From: CAYNRE01 sp964399535
GTDB lineage: Bacteria > Planctomycetota > Planctomycetia > Pirellulales > CAYNRE01
Length of the DNA: 59,498 nucleotides
Direction: 5' to 3'
NCBI GenBank assembly: GCA_964399535.1
Contig: CAYNRE010000073.1
Span: 1-59,498 of the forward strand
Under the pieces are notes generated by a model that saw nothing but the letters and a program-made list of their open reading frames with translations, was not told where the DNA came from and searched no databases. The translations under genes were made by a program, and so were the position numbers. This document shows, in pieces, positions 12,901 to 27,900 of the stretch (position 1 is its first letter; each line of letters opens with the position of its first letter).

Positions 12901-15900
12901 CGCGGGTACGAGTTCTTGGCGCTGGCGACCGATCTGGCGGGCAACCGCGAACAGCCGCCGCCGGGTCTTTTGGCGCTGGGCGACAACTCGGTCCCCAATA
13001 TCGGACTGCCCCCCCAGGTCGGCGAGACTACCCCTCCCGATTTTGGGCTGCCGCCCGAGGTACTTCCGACGCCGGTGACCAATCCGGTTTTCTTGCAGGC
13101 TCTGGATCAGATTCCGGCCGAGCCCCCGCTCGATCGCCTGCCCGAGTTCGCGACCGTGCTGCAGCCATTCGCCGGCCAGGCGTTTGCCACTGGGTTTATG
13201 CAAAGCTCTGCCGATATTGGTCCGATGGCCCTGGCCGAGGCCCCCGATGGCTCCATCCTGGTCAGCGGTGGTCCAAGTCGCAGCGACCTATACCGGTTTT
13301 CGATCGAGGGGGGCTTGGCCAACAGCCCCCTAGCCCGCTTGTCGCAGCCGATCTACGCCTTGGCCTTCGATCTGGTGGGTCGGCTCTGGGCCACGACGGG
13401 CGGCGGCAGCCTGCTTGAGCTCAACCCGCAAACCGGGGGAATTCTGGGCAGCTACGGCGAAGACATCACATTGGCGTTGGCCGTGCATCCGGGCACGGGG
13501 CAGCTCTATGTATCGACGGCCCGGGGTGTCGAGGTGTTTGATCCCGAGACCCACCAATTCAGCGGATATAGCCGAGACCTGAATCTTCGGGTGGGGGGCC
13601 TGGCTTTCTCGCCCGAGGGCCAACTCTGGGCGACGACCTGGCCCGACCGGCAGCAAGTGGTGCGATTCAATGAGCGGGGCCGAGCCGAGCCGGTGCTGCG
13701 CTCGGACAACCCGGTCGACAGCCTGGCCTTCGGCCAGGGCGAGTCAACGCTGGCCGGGCTCCTGTTCCTATCTCACAATCTTGGCCCGCGCGGGCTAAGC
13801 GGCCCGGGCCAATCGCGCAATAGTGAACTGACGATGGTCGATCTGGCCACGCTGCAAACCGTGGCGATTGCCCGCGGAGGCAGCCGCGGCGACTCGATTA
13901 TCACGACCCGCGACGGCCGGGTGTTGCTGAGTCAAAGCCACCAGGTCGATGTGCTCAACCCGGCGATCGCTCCCACGGTAATCGCCACGAATCCGCCCCA
14001 CGAGGCCGTCGTCGCGCTACCCTGGCCCTGGATCAGCGTTTCGTTCGACCAGGAGATGCTGGCGCTTGAGGACCATCCAGGTTCGGTGACGCGAACCGAG
14101 CATTATTCGCTGACTGGTGCCCAAGCGGGCGAGATTTCGCTTGAGCGCGTGGAATACGACCCCGCCACACGAACCGCCCTGCTCTTCACTAGTCAGCTGC
14201 CCCCTGGCGAGTACACGCTCACGGTAAGAAGCGGGGTCGAAAGCCGCCGCGGAGTGGCCCTCCAGGAGGATTTCCAGACCAGTTTTTCGGCGATTAGCGA
14301 ATTTACAACCAAGGCCGACCTTGCGTTCACGCTCTCTCGCGCTTCGCGCACCGACGGCACCGTCTCGTTCGACTTGCAGGTGACCAATACGGCCGACTAC
14401 GACCTGGGGCTGCCACTGTTCCTCCTGCTCGATCCTCGGCAAGACTTCTCAGGACTGCCCCAGGGGGCCTTCGACGAGCTTGCCGATGGCCGCCTGCTGG
14501 TCCAGCTCCAGGCCACTTCGCCGAGCGGTCAGCGATTGCGGCCGGGCGAGACTACCACGGCCCAGACCCTGGCCATCGTTACGCCCAGCGGCCGCCGGGT
14601 CGATTTCGATTTCGGGCTCATCGCCACGCCCACCGACAATCTGGCGCCGATTTTCGCAACGCTCGCGCCTCAGATGGCCTCGGTTGGTCATCCCTTTGCG
14701 GTGCAAGTATCGGCCACTGATCCAGACGGTATCGCCCCGGTGTATTTCCTCGCCGAAGGGCCGACCGGCATGTCGCTCGATCCGCTCAGCGGACAGCTCG
14801 CGTGGACTCCAACCAGCGCCGACGATGCCCTGGTTGCTGTCGAGGTCCAGGCCTACGATGCGCGCCGCGGACGCGGCGTCCTACGGTTCACAATCGACGT
14901 TGCCGGCGGCAACCACTCGCCAGTTTGGGAGCCGATCTCCAGCCCCATCTTGGCCACGGAAGGGGCGCCGCTGGCGATTTTGGCTGACGCCACCGACCCG
15001 GATGGCGATTCGCTCGTATTCTGGGCCGATGGGCTGCCCGGCTCCGCGAGCTTCGATCCGGCCAACCGAATGCTGCACTGGACTCCTTCGTTTACGAGTT
15101 CCGGCACCTATTCGGGGACTCGGTTCTTTGTTTCCGATGGGTTGCGCACCGTCGAACAGCGAATCGAGATTCGCGTGGCTCCGGCGAATCAGCCGCCGGA
15201 GTTCGGCTTGCTTGGTCCGCTAGTGGTCCGCCAAGGAGACCTGCTCCGCTGGGTCGTTCCAGCCAGCGATGGCGATGGCGACCAACTTTCGTTCTCGAGT
15301 GCGAGTTTGCCCCCGGGGGCCACACTAGACACTGGGACGGGGCTGTTGACCTGGGAAGTGGGCTTCGCACAGGCCGGTAGCGTCGCCATTCCGCTAGTAG
15401 TCAGCGACGGCTCGAGCCAATCGGAACAAGTACTCCTGGCGACGGTGCTCAATGCCAACGCGGCGCCGCGATTCGACGAATTGATCGACTGGCGCGTCAG
15501 CGAAGGCCAGGAAATTCGCTTTCGCGCATTGGCCTTCGATCCCGATAACCCGGGGTTTGTTCCCGCGGTCCGCCATAGCGACGGCACGCTGACTCCCTCC
15601 AGCGGAACTTCTTCAGTTAGCTATCAAGTGACGGGGCTCCCCCAGGGGGCTGAATTCGACCCCGATACGCTTGAATTCCGCTGGGTCCCCGGGTTCGAGA
15701 GCGCAGGGCAGCATCTGGTCCGATTCGAGGCCAGCGACGACGGCGACGGAACGGGAATGCCTCTTTCCGCCGCGGCGGAAATCGCAATTCACGTGTTGAA
15801 TCTCAATCGCCCGCCCCAGATTGCGCCGCTCGAACCGATCACGGTCGAGCCTGGCCAGATCGTTGAAGTGCCGGTATCCGTGACCGACCTGGACAGCGAC

Positions 15901-18900
15901 CCGGTCTCGCTGTCGGCCCGCAATGTACTACCGTTTTATCCACTGCCGTCCTTTTTGAGCTTTGTTGACCAAGGCACCGGCACCGGCCTGCTGCGAGTTT
16001 CGCCCGATGCCGCCACAGGGGGCGACTTTGCGGTAGTTCTGCGAGCTGAGGACGATGGGGATGGTGGCGGCCCGGCAGCGGTGGGGGTCGACGAATTCAC
16101 GGTTCTCATTCAGATCTCGACCCCCAATCTGGCCCCGCGATGGACTCCGGCGGGCGATCTGGTGGCAGTCGTCGGCCAGCCGCTGGTCGCCCTGCTTCAA
16201 GCCGCAGATGCCGATCAGGAGCCGCTCGCTTTCGAGCTCGACGGGCTGCCTCCGGCAGCCTCACTGGTCACCGATGCTCTTAACTTCTACGGCCGCGTGG
16301 CGCTCGAGTGGAACCCAACTTTGAGCGACGTAGGCATCTACACGGCCACGCTCACGGTTCGCGATGGCGGCAACGGCGATCCAGGCCGTAGTAGATCCGA
16401 CACGCTGCAGCTACAGATTCTGGTGCGCGCCGACAATCAGGCCCCCAGCTTGGCGGCCGTTTCGCCACTGAGCATTGCGGAAGGGGAATCGTTGTCGCTT
16501 GCCCTTCAAGCAAGCGACGGCGACGAAGACCCCTTGACCTATTCGGCCACGGGCCTGCCCGAGGGGGCGGCCCTCGATCCGCTCACCGGCCACTTGCACT
16601 GGACCCCTCGGCTCGATCAGGCGGGGCATTACGGTCCCATTCGATTCCGGGCCAGCGATGGCAGTGCCTTCGTCGAGGTGGAAACTACGATCGACGTCGC
16701 CAACGTCAACCAGCCGCCTCGCCTAGTAGCGGTGCCCAACCAGTTCGGGCGCGAGAATGCACCCCTGGAATTCGTGGTTCTGGCCGGCGATGCCGATGGC
16801 GATCCGCTGATTCTCAGGGCCCTGGCGGGCCTTCCGGCCGGCGCCCTGTTCAATCCTGTCTCCGGCCGCGTACGCTGGACCCCAGGCTTCGAGGATGCCG
16901 GCACTCACCGAATCACCTTCTCGGCTACCGATGTTTTCGGCGCCGTCGACATGCTCGACGTAGTCGTCGAGGTCGATCCGACCAACCGCCCCCCACAACT
17001 GCAAAGCTCCTGGCATCAGGCCATTCCGGGCCAGGAATTGGCGTTTACGGTTTTTGGAACCGACCCGGATGCGGAAGATTCGATCACCTATTCAGCCGAC
17101 TTCCTGCCCCAGGGGGCCACGCTCGACTCGGTCACCGGCGCGTTTCGTTGGACACCATCCCCCTTTCAGACGGGACAGCACCTGGTTCGGTTTCGTCTGA
17201 GCGATGGCCGGGCTGAAGCAATCAAGTCCGTTCTGCTCAGCGTGGCCTTCGAGCCAATGCTACCCGACGTTTTAATCGATCTGAGCCCGAACTTTCCGAC
17301 CACGCCTGGCCAGATCGTGAATCTGAGGGTGGTTGCCGGTTCGATTGCCGAGATCGAGTCGCTGGCCGTGACGGTCGACGGCCAGCCGCTGATGCTCGAC
17401 AGCCAAGGGCGTGGTCAGATTCAGGTCATGGCCCCGGGCAAGCTGCTTGTGCAAGCGCTGGCCACGGACGTCGATGGCCTGGTCGGTACGGGCGAGGCCA
17501 CGATTCTCGTCCGCGACCCTGCCGACTTGGCGCCCCCGGTGGCGGTGCTCGACGAGGCTTTGGAAGGCAGCACCCTAAGCGAACCGATCAATTTGTTCGC
17601 GGTGGTGAGCGACACAAACCTATTGGACTGGAAGCTCGAAATCGCCCGGCTGAATAGCGCGGACTTTCGCTTGCTGACAAGCGGCGTCACGCCGGTTTCC
17701 AACGCCGCGCTGGTCCGTTTCGATCCCGCCGACTTCCAGAGCGGCTTCTACCGACTGCGGCTCTCGGCCCGCGATATCTCGGGTCGCAGCACCAGCAGTG
17801 AGCGGATGGTAGAGATCCATGCCCTCAACCGCTCGGGCCATCTCAGCCTGACCCAGGTCGACCTGGAGATTGATCTGGCCGGAACCACGCTACGAATTGC
17901 CCGGCAATACGACGACTCTTTAGCCGCTGAGCCGGGGCCCTTGGGTCCGGGTTGGCGCTGGCTAACCCGTGCCGCTGATGTGGAGCTGAATCTACCGACG
18001 ACCGGCCGCGAATCGCTGGGCGCGTTTACCGCCTTGCGCGACGAGACCCGGTTGTTTCTTACCCTGCCTGATGGGCAGCGAGTTGGGTATACCTTCTCCC
18101 CGATTCGTCGCGAAGCTGTTGGAATCGAGTATTACGAGCCCGCCTGGCAAGCCGACTCCGGAGTCACGTACACCCTGCAGTCGGTCTCAGCCAAACTGCA
18201 GCGGGCAGGGCGGCGCTACTACGACTTCGTTACCGGTCAGCCTTACCATCCAGCCAACGCGCTGTTCGCGGGCGACGATTACCAGCTCACGGCCCCCGAT
18301 GGCACGACCTACGGTATCGACTCGCTGCGGGGCGTTACTTCGATCGCCCCACTGTCGGGCTCCCGCTGGCTGGTCAGCGACACGGGCATTCTTCCCCTAA
18401 GTGGCGGGCCTGGCTTGGCGTTTCAGTTCGATGATGCGGGACGCTTGAGCGCGGTCATCGGACCTGAGGGCCAACGCGTCGACTATTCCTACGACCAACA
18501 AGGCCGACTTGTCGCTAGTCAGCGACAGGCAGACGGACTCGAGCGCCACGACTACGGCTACGAGATGGCACCATCGCGGCGACTAGTCCTGGACGTGGTC
18601 GACCGGTCGACCGGAAACACCGTTGTAATGGATCAGCAGGGCCAGCGCAGCCTGGCTCCGCTTACGGCGCATCTGGGTGGACCCGCGGAGTTTCTCGGCG
18701 CTTCGGTCCAAGGACAGCTCACGCCAGACCCGGTCGATCATCTTTCTTGGGAACTTCCCGGCGCTAGCCTGGCTTCGACCGTTTCGCGCCAGGTCTTTCT
18801 CCGAGTCGTTGTCGAAACGTCAGCAGACGGGTTTTCGCCTGCGGTGCCGCAGATACCGGGTTATCTGCCGGTAAACGTGGTGACCTTGCCAGCCGGCGCC

Positions 18901-21900
18901 GTTCCGGGCGCCGGTCAACGCGTCATCGCCATTTTCGCCCTGGACGAGGCAGGGCTGCACCGGCTCGATATCGCTAGTCGCGAGGCGGGGCAGCAGGGTG
19001 TGTACCATCTTGAGTTGGCGGTCGCCGGCGATGTGAACGCCGACGGAAAGGTCGATGGGCTCGATAGCGCGCTTATGGCGGGAGCCATGGGAACCGCGCA
19101 GGGCGAGCCGGGCTATCTTGCTGGTGCCGACGCCGACGGCGACCTGATCGTTGACGCTCGCGATCAACAGATACTGGCCGCCAATTTCGGTTTCGCCACC
19201 TCGGCGGCCGCCGTTCCGCCAGCGGCCCCTTCGGTCGGCCGCACGCCGCGTTCGCCAGCCAGCCAGGCCCAGCGCGTGTTCGCCGGCGCCACGGTTCCGG
19301 CCGCTTGGCTGCGGAGCGGGTCGAACACCTACCACACTGCAGACCCCGCTCGCCGTGCGCCAGCGGCGCCTGCCGAGGGCACAAGTACCACGATCGTCGT
19401 AACGCCCGTTGTGCCGCGCCCGCCAGGTAGCGCATCCCAGATCGCTGCGCCCCTCTCGACGGCGGGCACCGAGCTGCTCAATGGCGATTTCGCGGTTAGC
19501 GATCCCGGACATCCGGCATTCGGCTGGCGACTGGCCGGCCAGGCTCAGGTTTCGGCCGGGCAGGCCGAGCTTCGTGAAGATGCCCGGTTGGCCACCGGGG
19601 TTTCGCAGTATTTCGCGATTCCCGCCGGCGCGACCCGGCTGCAATTCAGCCTGACCATCGAATCGCTGGGGTCCGCTGCGGGGCAACCGCCCGACGCGTT
19701 CGAAGTGCGCCTGCTCGAGGGATCGGCGGGGGGCTCGCTGGTCGCGGAGCTGCCTGGGCTTTCCCAGACCGACGCGCTACTGAATGTTCAATCCTCGGGT
19801 GCTTGGGTGGCTGCGGCCGGAGTGCAAGTGACCGGGCCGGCGGGCGCGGTGGGACTCCTGCAAACCGGCGTCTCGTACCTGGTCTCGATCGATTTGGCGT
19901 CGCTCAACCCGGTCGACCTGGTCGAATTGCGTTTTGATTTGCTGGGGTTCGCTTCGCTCGATTCGCTGGTCATCGTCGACCAGGTGGAGCTCTCGAACGG
20001 CGCCGGACCGCGGGCGCTCGCCGATGCGTTCGCGCTTTTGGAAGACCAGTCGGCCGAGCTGGCGGTGCTGGAAAACGATTTCGGCCAGGGAGCCGGACTC
20101 GACCCCACCTCGGTCGAGATTACGATGCCCCCCCTTCACGGCTCACTAACTATCCATCCGCTTACAGGGCTGGTTCATTATTCTCCTGCCCCCGATTACT
20201 CCGGAACCGATCTGTTTCGCTACCGCGTGGCCGACCTGGCAGGGAACCGCTCGGATGAGGTCGAAGTAGCGCTCGCGATCGCCGCGGTGGCTGATCCGCC
20301 GAGCCTTGCGACTACCGCCGTCCAGGGCCCTCAAGACCAGCTGCTGCCGCTCACGATCTCTGCTGGGCTGGACGACCTCGATGGATCGGAAACGCTTGAA
20401 ATTGACTTGGCCGGCTTGCCACCGGGTGCACGGCTCTCAGCCGGAACGCTGCTCGAGGTGGGTCATTACCGATTGTCGGCCGGGCAGCTCGCCAATCTGA
20501 CCTTGATTCCACCGCCCGGCAGCAGCGCCGATTTCGTGCTGACGGTTACCGCCCGCGCAGTCGAGCAAAGCGGCGGCGACACGGCCGAGCAAATTCAGGC
20601 CTTGCCCGTCACGCTCGACGCGGTGGTTCGCGATCCCCTGGAAGTCACGGGCTTTGTGATCAACCAGGGGGCGGCCCAGCGCTCGGAGCTGAACCGCCTG
20701 GAGGTAACGTTCAATCAAGATGCCGTAATTCTCGACCCGGCCAGCGACGTCACGCTCGCCACGCGCGGCGGAGTTGAGGTTCCGCTGGCCCCTGCCCGTT
20801 ACCAATACGACCCGCAGCGGTTTGTACTCTCGATCGACCTGACCGGGCTAGAACTCGACAATTCGGCGTACGTGCTCAATCTGCACACGCTGGGAATTCG
20901 CAGTCGGGCGGCGCGCGACGAGCGATTGGCGGCCGACCTCTTGGGCGAGGAGGGAGGGGTTTTACCGTTGGCGCTGCACAAGCTGCGGGCCGACTTCGAC
21001 GGCAACGACCTGGTCGACCGCGCCGACTTCGACCTGCTTACCGCGCACTACCGCACGCAGCAGGGCGACCCGAACTACGACCCCGTCTACGATTTGGACA
21101 AGAACGGGGTAATCGACCGGTTCGATTACGCTCTCTGGCGCAATGCCGAAGGACAAAGCACTGACCATCAGCCTCCGGTGATTCGCGCCCTGTATTTGGG
21201 GGGCCAGCCATTGCCCGCCGAACTGCGACTCGCCCCAGACCTGTTGGTAGTGGGAACAGTCGCCGACTCCAGCGGTCTGTCCGCGTTCGACGTCAGCGTG
21301 GATGGTGCTCCGCCGACCAGCCTGTTGCCCACGACCGAGGGTGGCGGCTTCCTGCTTAATCGTCCTAGGTTGGAACAACTACTGGTTAACCCCATACCCC
21401 AGGGTAGTCACCAGTTGGTGTTCACCGCCAGCGACCAGCGGGGCAACGCGACCGAGCCCTACGAGCTGCTATTCGACTACGATACGATCGCCCCCGACGC
21501 GCCGGGGGCACCCCAGCTCTTGCCCGCGAGCGATACAGGGCGGAGCATGTCGGACGGGATCACTCGGGCACTTGCTCCGCGATTCGCCGTGGTTGCCGAG
21601 CCTGGCAGCATCGTGCGGCTCTACCGCGACGGGCTGCTGGTCGGCGAGCAAACTGGCGGCGACACGTACGAGTTCGCCCCCGACCTGGCGCTGCTTCCCG
21701 ACGGAGTGTATGCGTTCACGGCATCGGTCGAGGATTCCTCAGCAAACGCGAGCGCGCTTAGCCCCCCCACCTTGCTCCGCCTGGACCGCACGGCTCCGCG
21801 GCTGCAATCGGTTTTGCTCAGCGACAGCACGCCGGGTACGCCTGCGGGTACCTACACCACCGAGGCCGAGCGGGTGCAATTCATTGGCGTCACCGAGCCC

Positions 21901-24900
21901 TTCAGCCTGGTTCGACTGTTGGGTACCACGCGAACTACTCAAGCCGACGCGGCGGGACAGTTTACGCTCGCGGATCTCGACCTGGCGTTCGGCAACCAAA
22001 CGCTGCGCTGGGAGTTTGAGGATCTGGCCGGCAACCAGGGCAGCGCCCAGACCGTGGTGCGACGAATTGGGCCCGAGCAAGACCCGCCGACGATCGTGGC
22101 GCGGTTGGCCAACGATACGGGCCGCCTCGATTTCGATCGCGTAACGAGCGACGCCACGATTCGCGGGTCGGTCGACGACATCTCGCCACTGGAGGCGCTA
22201 TGGGTCAGCATCGACGGTTCGCCGCTGGCACGTATCGACGATCGACTGGTCGGCAGTGTATTTGAACTGACCCCGGCAGATCTCGTCCAATTGAGTGGGC
22301 GCGTCTTAGGCGACGGACAGCACGTCGTCGCCTTCACTGCTGAAGACGAGCTGGCCAACCGCACGCCGGCATACGCTCTCGCCTTTACGCTCGATACCAT
22401 GGCCCCTGCGGCACCCGCAGTGCCCGATTTGCTTCCCGGCAGCGACACCGGGCTGAGCGATACCGACAACCACACCGGCAGTGCCAACCCCTTGGTTCAT
22501 GTGGCAAGCGACGGCGGGCTGCGGATCGATTTGCTGCGCGACGCAGCGCTGATTGATCAGGTGTTGGCCAGCGACGGAGCCGACTTCGCCTTGGGACTGT
22601 TGGCCGACGGCGACTACCTGCTTACGGCCGTGGCCGAAGACTTGGCCGGCAACCGCAGCGCCGAATCGGCGCCGCTGACGCTGCACGTCGACACCACGGC
22701 TCCCCCATTGGCCCAGTGGGGCCTGGCACCCGCTAGCGATACCCCGCCAGTCGGAGATTCGCAAACCGACCTCGCCCTGGTCGACCTGTTCGGCCAGGCC
22801 GAGCCCGGCGCAAACGTAATGCTCTTCCGGGGAATCGATCCGGCTGGAACGATCACGGGCCCGCTGCCCGACGAGTCGGCCCGAGCCACCCTGGCCGATG
22901 CGACCGGAGCCTTCAGCTTCCCAGCCGTGGATCTTGCCTCGGGGGCGAATCCATTTCACGTGGTCGTGGTCGACCAGGCCGGCAACCGCAGCCGCAGCCA
23001 GCGAACCTTGGTGAGCACCGCGCCCGATGGCCATCCGCCTGCGATTAGTGCTCGGCTGGCCGCGGATACCGGTTCGGCAACCGACGACGGACTGACCCGC
23101 GACCCCACCATCACCGGTCGCGTCGACGACGCCAGCGGCGTTGCCGCGCTGCGAGTCTCGGTCAACGGCTTGCCGCTGGCCGATGTTACTTCAGCCCTCA
23201 GCCGGGGCAGTTTCACCCTCACTCCCGCACAGCTCGATTCGCTGGCCGGGGGCCTACTGCCCGACGGCCAGGTGACCGTGGGCCTGGTGGCTGAAGACGT
23301 GTTCGGACAGATCTCGCCGGCAACCCAAATCTCGTTCGTGCTCGACCGTAGCCGTCCCTTGCCTCCCAGCCTCCCCGACCTTGCTACACCGAGCGACCGG
23401 GGCAGCAACTCGACCGACAATCTCACGTCGGCAAGCGAGCTTCAGTTGTCGATCGGCATTCCGCCGGCGACCGACCTGGAGCGACTGAGGCTATTTGCTA
23501 ACGGAGTCGAAATCGCTGGCCTGCCGCCTGCCGGCACCGTGGAATACCTTCTGCACTTGGCAGCCGATGGCCCCTATCGCATCGTCGCGCAACTGGAAGA
23601 CGCCGCGGGTAACCTCAGCGCCTTCTCACCGCCGCTGAATTTACTGATAGACCGCACCCTAGCGCCGGCCGACTTGGCCATCGACCCTTCTCAGGTCGCT
23701 CTCGAGTTCGGATCCGACCATACCACCCGTCGCTTGATTCGGCTGGTCGGCACCGCCGAGCCCGGCAGCACCGTGAATTTGCCTGCCCTGGGCCTATCCG
23801 CAGTGGCGAGTGCAGATGGCTCGGTGCGAATCGACCAGGTGTCGCTGGTTACCGGCAGTAACTTGCTCGAGTGGCAAACGATCGATGCGGCCGGTAACGA
23901 GGTCACCGGTCAACGTACGGTTCAGCATCACGACCTAAGCGGACCCGAACTCTCGATGCAACTGGCCATCGACAGCGGCGAGGACACCACCGACCGGCTG
24001 ACCAGTCATCCGGTGGTGCTCGTCACCGTGGCCGATGCGAGTTCCATCGGTCAGTTGCAAGGCAGCCTGAACGATGGCCCGCTGGTCGATTTGCTCCCGC
24101 TGCTCAGCGGCACCTCGCTGGTGCTCGAGGAATCGCGGCTGGCGCAGTTGGCTGGCCGGGCCCTGGTTGACGGAAGCTATCGGCTGCGGCTGGAGGCGGT
24201 CGACTCGCTCGACCAGGGACGCCAGGTCGACTTCGATTTCCGCCTCGATCGCACGGCCCCGCCGGTTACGGCTCCTCCCGACCTGATCGCCGGCAGCGAT
24301 TCGGGCCGCAGCGCGTACGACGACCTCACCAATGTAATTCGTCCCACGATCCGGGTGTATGCCGAGACCGGCGCGTTGGTGTCGTTGTATGATCAGGGGC
24401 ACCTGATTGCCCAGAGTGTTTCGATCGGCGTGGCCGACATGCTGCTCGAGCCGCTCGACGATGGCTTGCACCAGCTAACGGTGGCCATCACCGACCGGGC
24501 CGGAAACAGGAGCGGCCTCTCACCTGCGCTGGCGCTCGAGATCGATACGCTCTCGCCCGTTTTGCCCGCGTTCAACCTGCAGGGTTCGACCACCGCCACC
24601 CCTCATACCACCGATGCCACGGTCACGCTCAGCGGCCACACCGAACCTGGTGCCCGGGTCCAGGTCGCCGGCGGCGCCGGGCTAACCATCGCGACCGCCG
24701 ATGGATCGTTCACTGTTGCGGAAGTGCCCTTGGCCTTGGGCGATAACAATGTCGTGCTGGTGGCGACCGATGCAGCCGGAAACACTAGTTCTTTCTCGCG
24801 AACCATCGTTCGCGAAGCGATTTCGCCCCCCTTGGTCAGCCTGGCCCTGGTCGACGATACCCTCACGCCCGAGGGTACCCCGGGCGACGGCGTTACCCGT

Positions 24901-27900
24901 GACCCGCGCGTTTTCGGGAGTGTTTCGGCTCAGCGCGCGGTGACCGCGCTGCGGGCCGGCTTCGACGATCGCCCCCTGGCCGACTGGGTCGATGTGCTGG
25001 GCGATCTGGTAGACGGAAGCTTCACCTGGAACTGGGATCGCATTGCCCAAATCAACGGTGCGCCGCTGGCGCCCGGCCAACACCGGGTTACCGTTGTTGC
25101 CACCGATGAACTGGGAATGGTTTCCGACCCGGCCGTGCTGGTTTTCACCTACGACGACGCGCCGCGTGCGGGCCTGGAGAACACCTTCAGCTACGACCCC
25201 AGCAGCCAAAGGTTCCTCTATTCCTACACGCTCGAGAATCCTTCCGACGCGAGCCAGCGGCTGTCGCGCTCGGTGTCGCAGCCACTCTCCGAATTTTCCC
25301 TGCCCGTACCGCCGGGTGCCGAGGCGGTCGCGGCTCAAACGCCCGCTGGCTGGACCTTCCAATTCGACCCAGCCGCCGGGCGCGTTCGCTGGATGGCCGA
25401 AAGCGACGAAACGGCGCTGGCCCCCGGCGAATCAGCTGTGTTCCAGTTCGAGTCGACGGCAGCCCCCGGACGCACCAGTTACCGCGTTGCCGGCAACAGT
25501 TCCGGCGATGCCGGCCAGATTCGTTCCACGGTCGGCCCGGTGGTCACCACGCCCACTCCGGCGGTTTACGATCGCTACCCGGCGTCGGAATCGGCCGTCC
25601 TGCAAGTTGGTGCCGCCGCGGGCCTGTTGGCCAACGACGGTCCGTTTAACCCCGCCGGCCTGAGCGTATTGCCGGCCACGGTACTGAGCCGGCTGGGGGC
25701 TCAGGTTCAGATTGAAAGTAGCGGGTCGTTCCGGTACGAATTGGCTGCCAATCGCCGTGCGCTGCTTCCAAGCGAGAGCCTGGTCGATACGTTTGATTAC
25801 ACCGTAATCGACAGTCAAGGTGGCCACCACGGCGCCACGGCCGAGGTAACGCTCGACGGTGAGAACCATGCTCCGCTGGCCGACGACGATGGCCCCTACT
25901 ACACCTACGCCAGTCAGCTTCGCACGTTCCAGGCTGCTGAATTGCTAGCCAACGATGTCGACCCCGACACGAACGACGAATTGACGATCGATGGCGTTTC
26001 GGCCACTAGCCAGCGCGGCGCCCTGGTGACCATCGACGAGGACGGGGTCCACTACGATCCGAGCGGCGTGCCCGAGTTGGCCGCCCTGCCGGCGGGTCAG
26101 TCGCGAGTCGATCATTTCCAGTACACCGTGATCGATCTCGGCGGGCTCACCTCGATTGCCATGGTCGAAGTCGTGGTCTACAGCGCTAACAACGCGCCGC
26201 CGATTGCCCAGGGCGATGGCTACGCGACGGGAGAGAATTCGCCGCTCACCATTCCCGCGGGGGCCGGCTTGCTGGCGAACGATCTGGATGTCGACGCTCT
26301 CCCCGGATCGCCCGCGCTGCAGGTGGTGGCGATCGACAGTAGCCTCCCCGGCCAGTTATCGGTCGGCCCTGATGGCAGCCTAACCTACGACCCCAGCGGC
26401 GTGCCGCAGTTCGACCATCTCGCCCTGAACCAGCCGCTTAACCTCAGCTTCTCGTACACCGTGGCCGATCAGCGCGGCGCCCAGGCCACGGCCCTGGTAA
26501 CCATCACCATCCTGGGTGAGAACGATCCGCCCGTGGCCCAGTTCGATCTCTATTCCACGGTACAGGAGAATGAAGTTTTCGTGGCTGGGCCGGGCATTGG
26601 GCTTCTTTCCAACGATCTCGACCCCGACGAGGGCGCGGTGCTCCAGGTCGACCCCTCGCAGTCCGACGCGACCAGCGCACTGGGCGCGCCGCTGGTAATA
26701 CGGCCCGACGGTAGCTTCGACTACGACCCGCGCACGGCCACCGCCTTCCTGCACGAAACGGAGACGGTCGACGACACCTTCCGCTACGTGGTCGTCGACG
26801 GCTTGGGAGGCCAGTCGACGGCCCAGGTGCGGCTCACCATTCATGGCAAGAACTCGCTTCCCGAGGCAGGCGAGGACGACGTGCGCCGCGGCTACGGTAC
26901 GCTGGCCAACCGGCCCATGAGCGTTTCGGCCCCGGAAGGGGTGCTGAAGAATGACCGCGACCCCGATCACGACGAGACCGAACTCTTGGTGGTCACTGCC
27001 GCTTCTGGTCTGACCGCGCTGGGAGCGTTCTTCGAACTGCGCGACGACGGCAGCTTTGTGTACGACCCCCGCGATTCGGCCACGATCGCGGCGGCCGCGG
27101 CCCAAGGCATCGACCTGATCGACACCTTCCCCTACGAGGTTGTCGATCCGGCCGGCGAGAGCGACACCGCCACGGTTTCCATCGTGGTCAAGGCCGAGGC
27201 CTCGCCCTATCGCTTCGACATAGTCGCCCAAACTGGCGCGGGCCAGTTCACCGAATTGGGTCGTGGCCCTTCGATAAACAACAACGGCTTCGTGGCGTTC
27301 CAGGCGACCACGCTTAAGTCCAACGGCAAAGAGGTCGAGCAGCTGTTCGTTTGGGATCCCGAGTCGAAAACCTACCACCCGCTGCTCAAGCCCGGTTTCG
27401 TCGACGGCTTCTTGCCGGCCAACGAAACGCCCGACGGGCTGCCCCCCTATAGCGAATTCGGCGAGGATGTGCAGATTAACGATCAGGGCCAGGTGCTGGC
27501 CTACCGGCTATTGGCGGGCAACGTGCTTTTGGCCGTGCCGGGGCTCGGTCCCTTGGGCCTTTCGCCCCAGCCCGTTCCGGTGCTGCTGAGTTATTCCGAG
27601 CTTTGGAACGGCCTGGCAACCGATGGGCTGCCGATCGCCCAGATCGCCATGGGCGATTTCAACTTCGGCGGCGCGGGCATTCGCTGGGGCGACCCCCAGT
27701 TTCGCGAACTGTACCTGGGCGCGCTCTCGGGCTTCTCGCTGCTCGGCACGGCCTACCTGGGGGCGGCGTGGTTCGGCCCCACGGCCTACCTGGTCAATCC
27801 GGTCTGGGGCACGGTGTACCTCAGCCCGGTGGATCGCACCGGGGTGTTCCAGCAGGTGTACCCCACCTTGAGCCTGAACAACTGGGGGCAAACGGCCATC

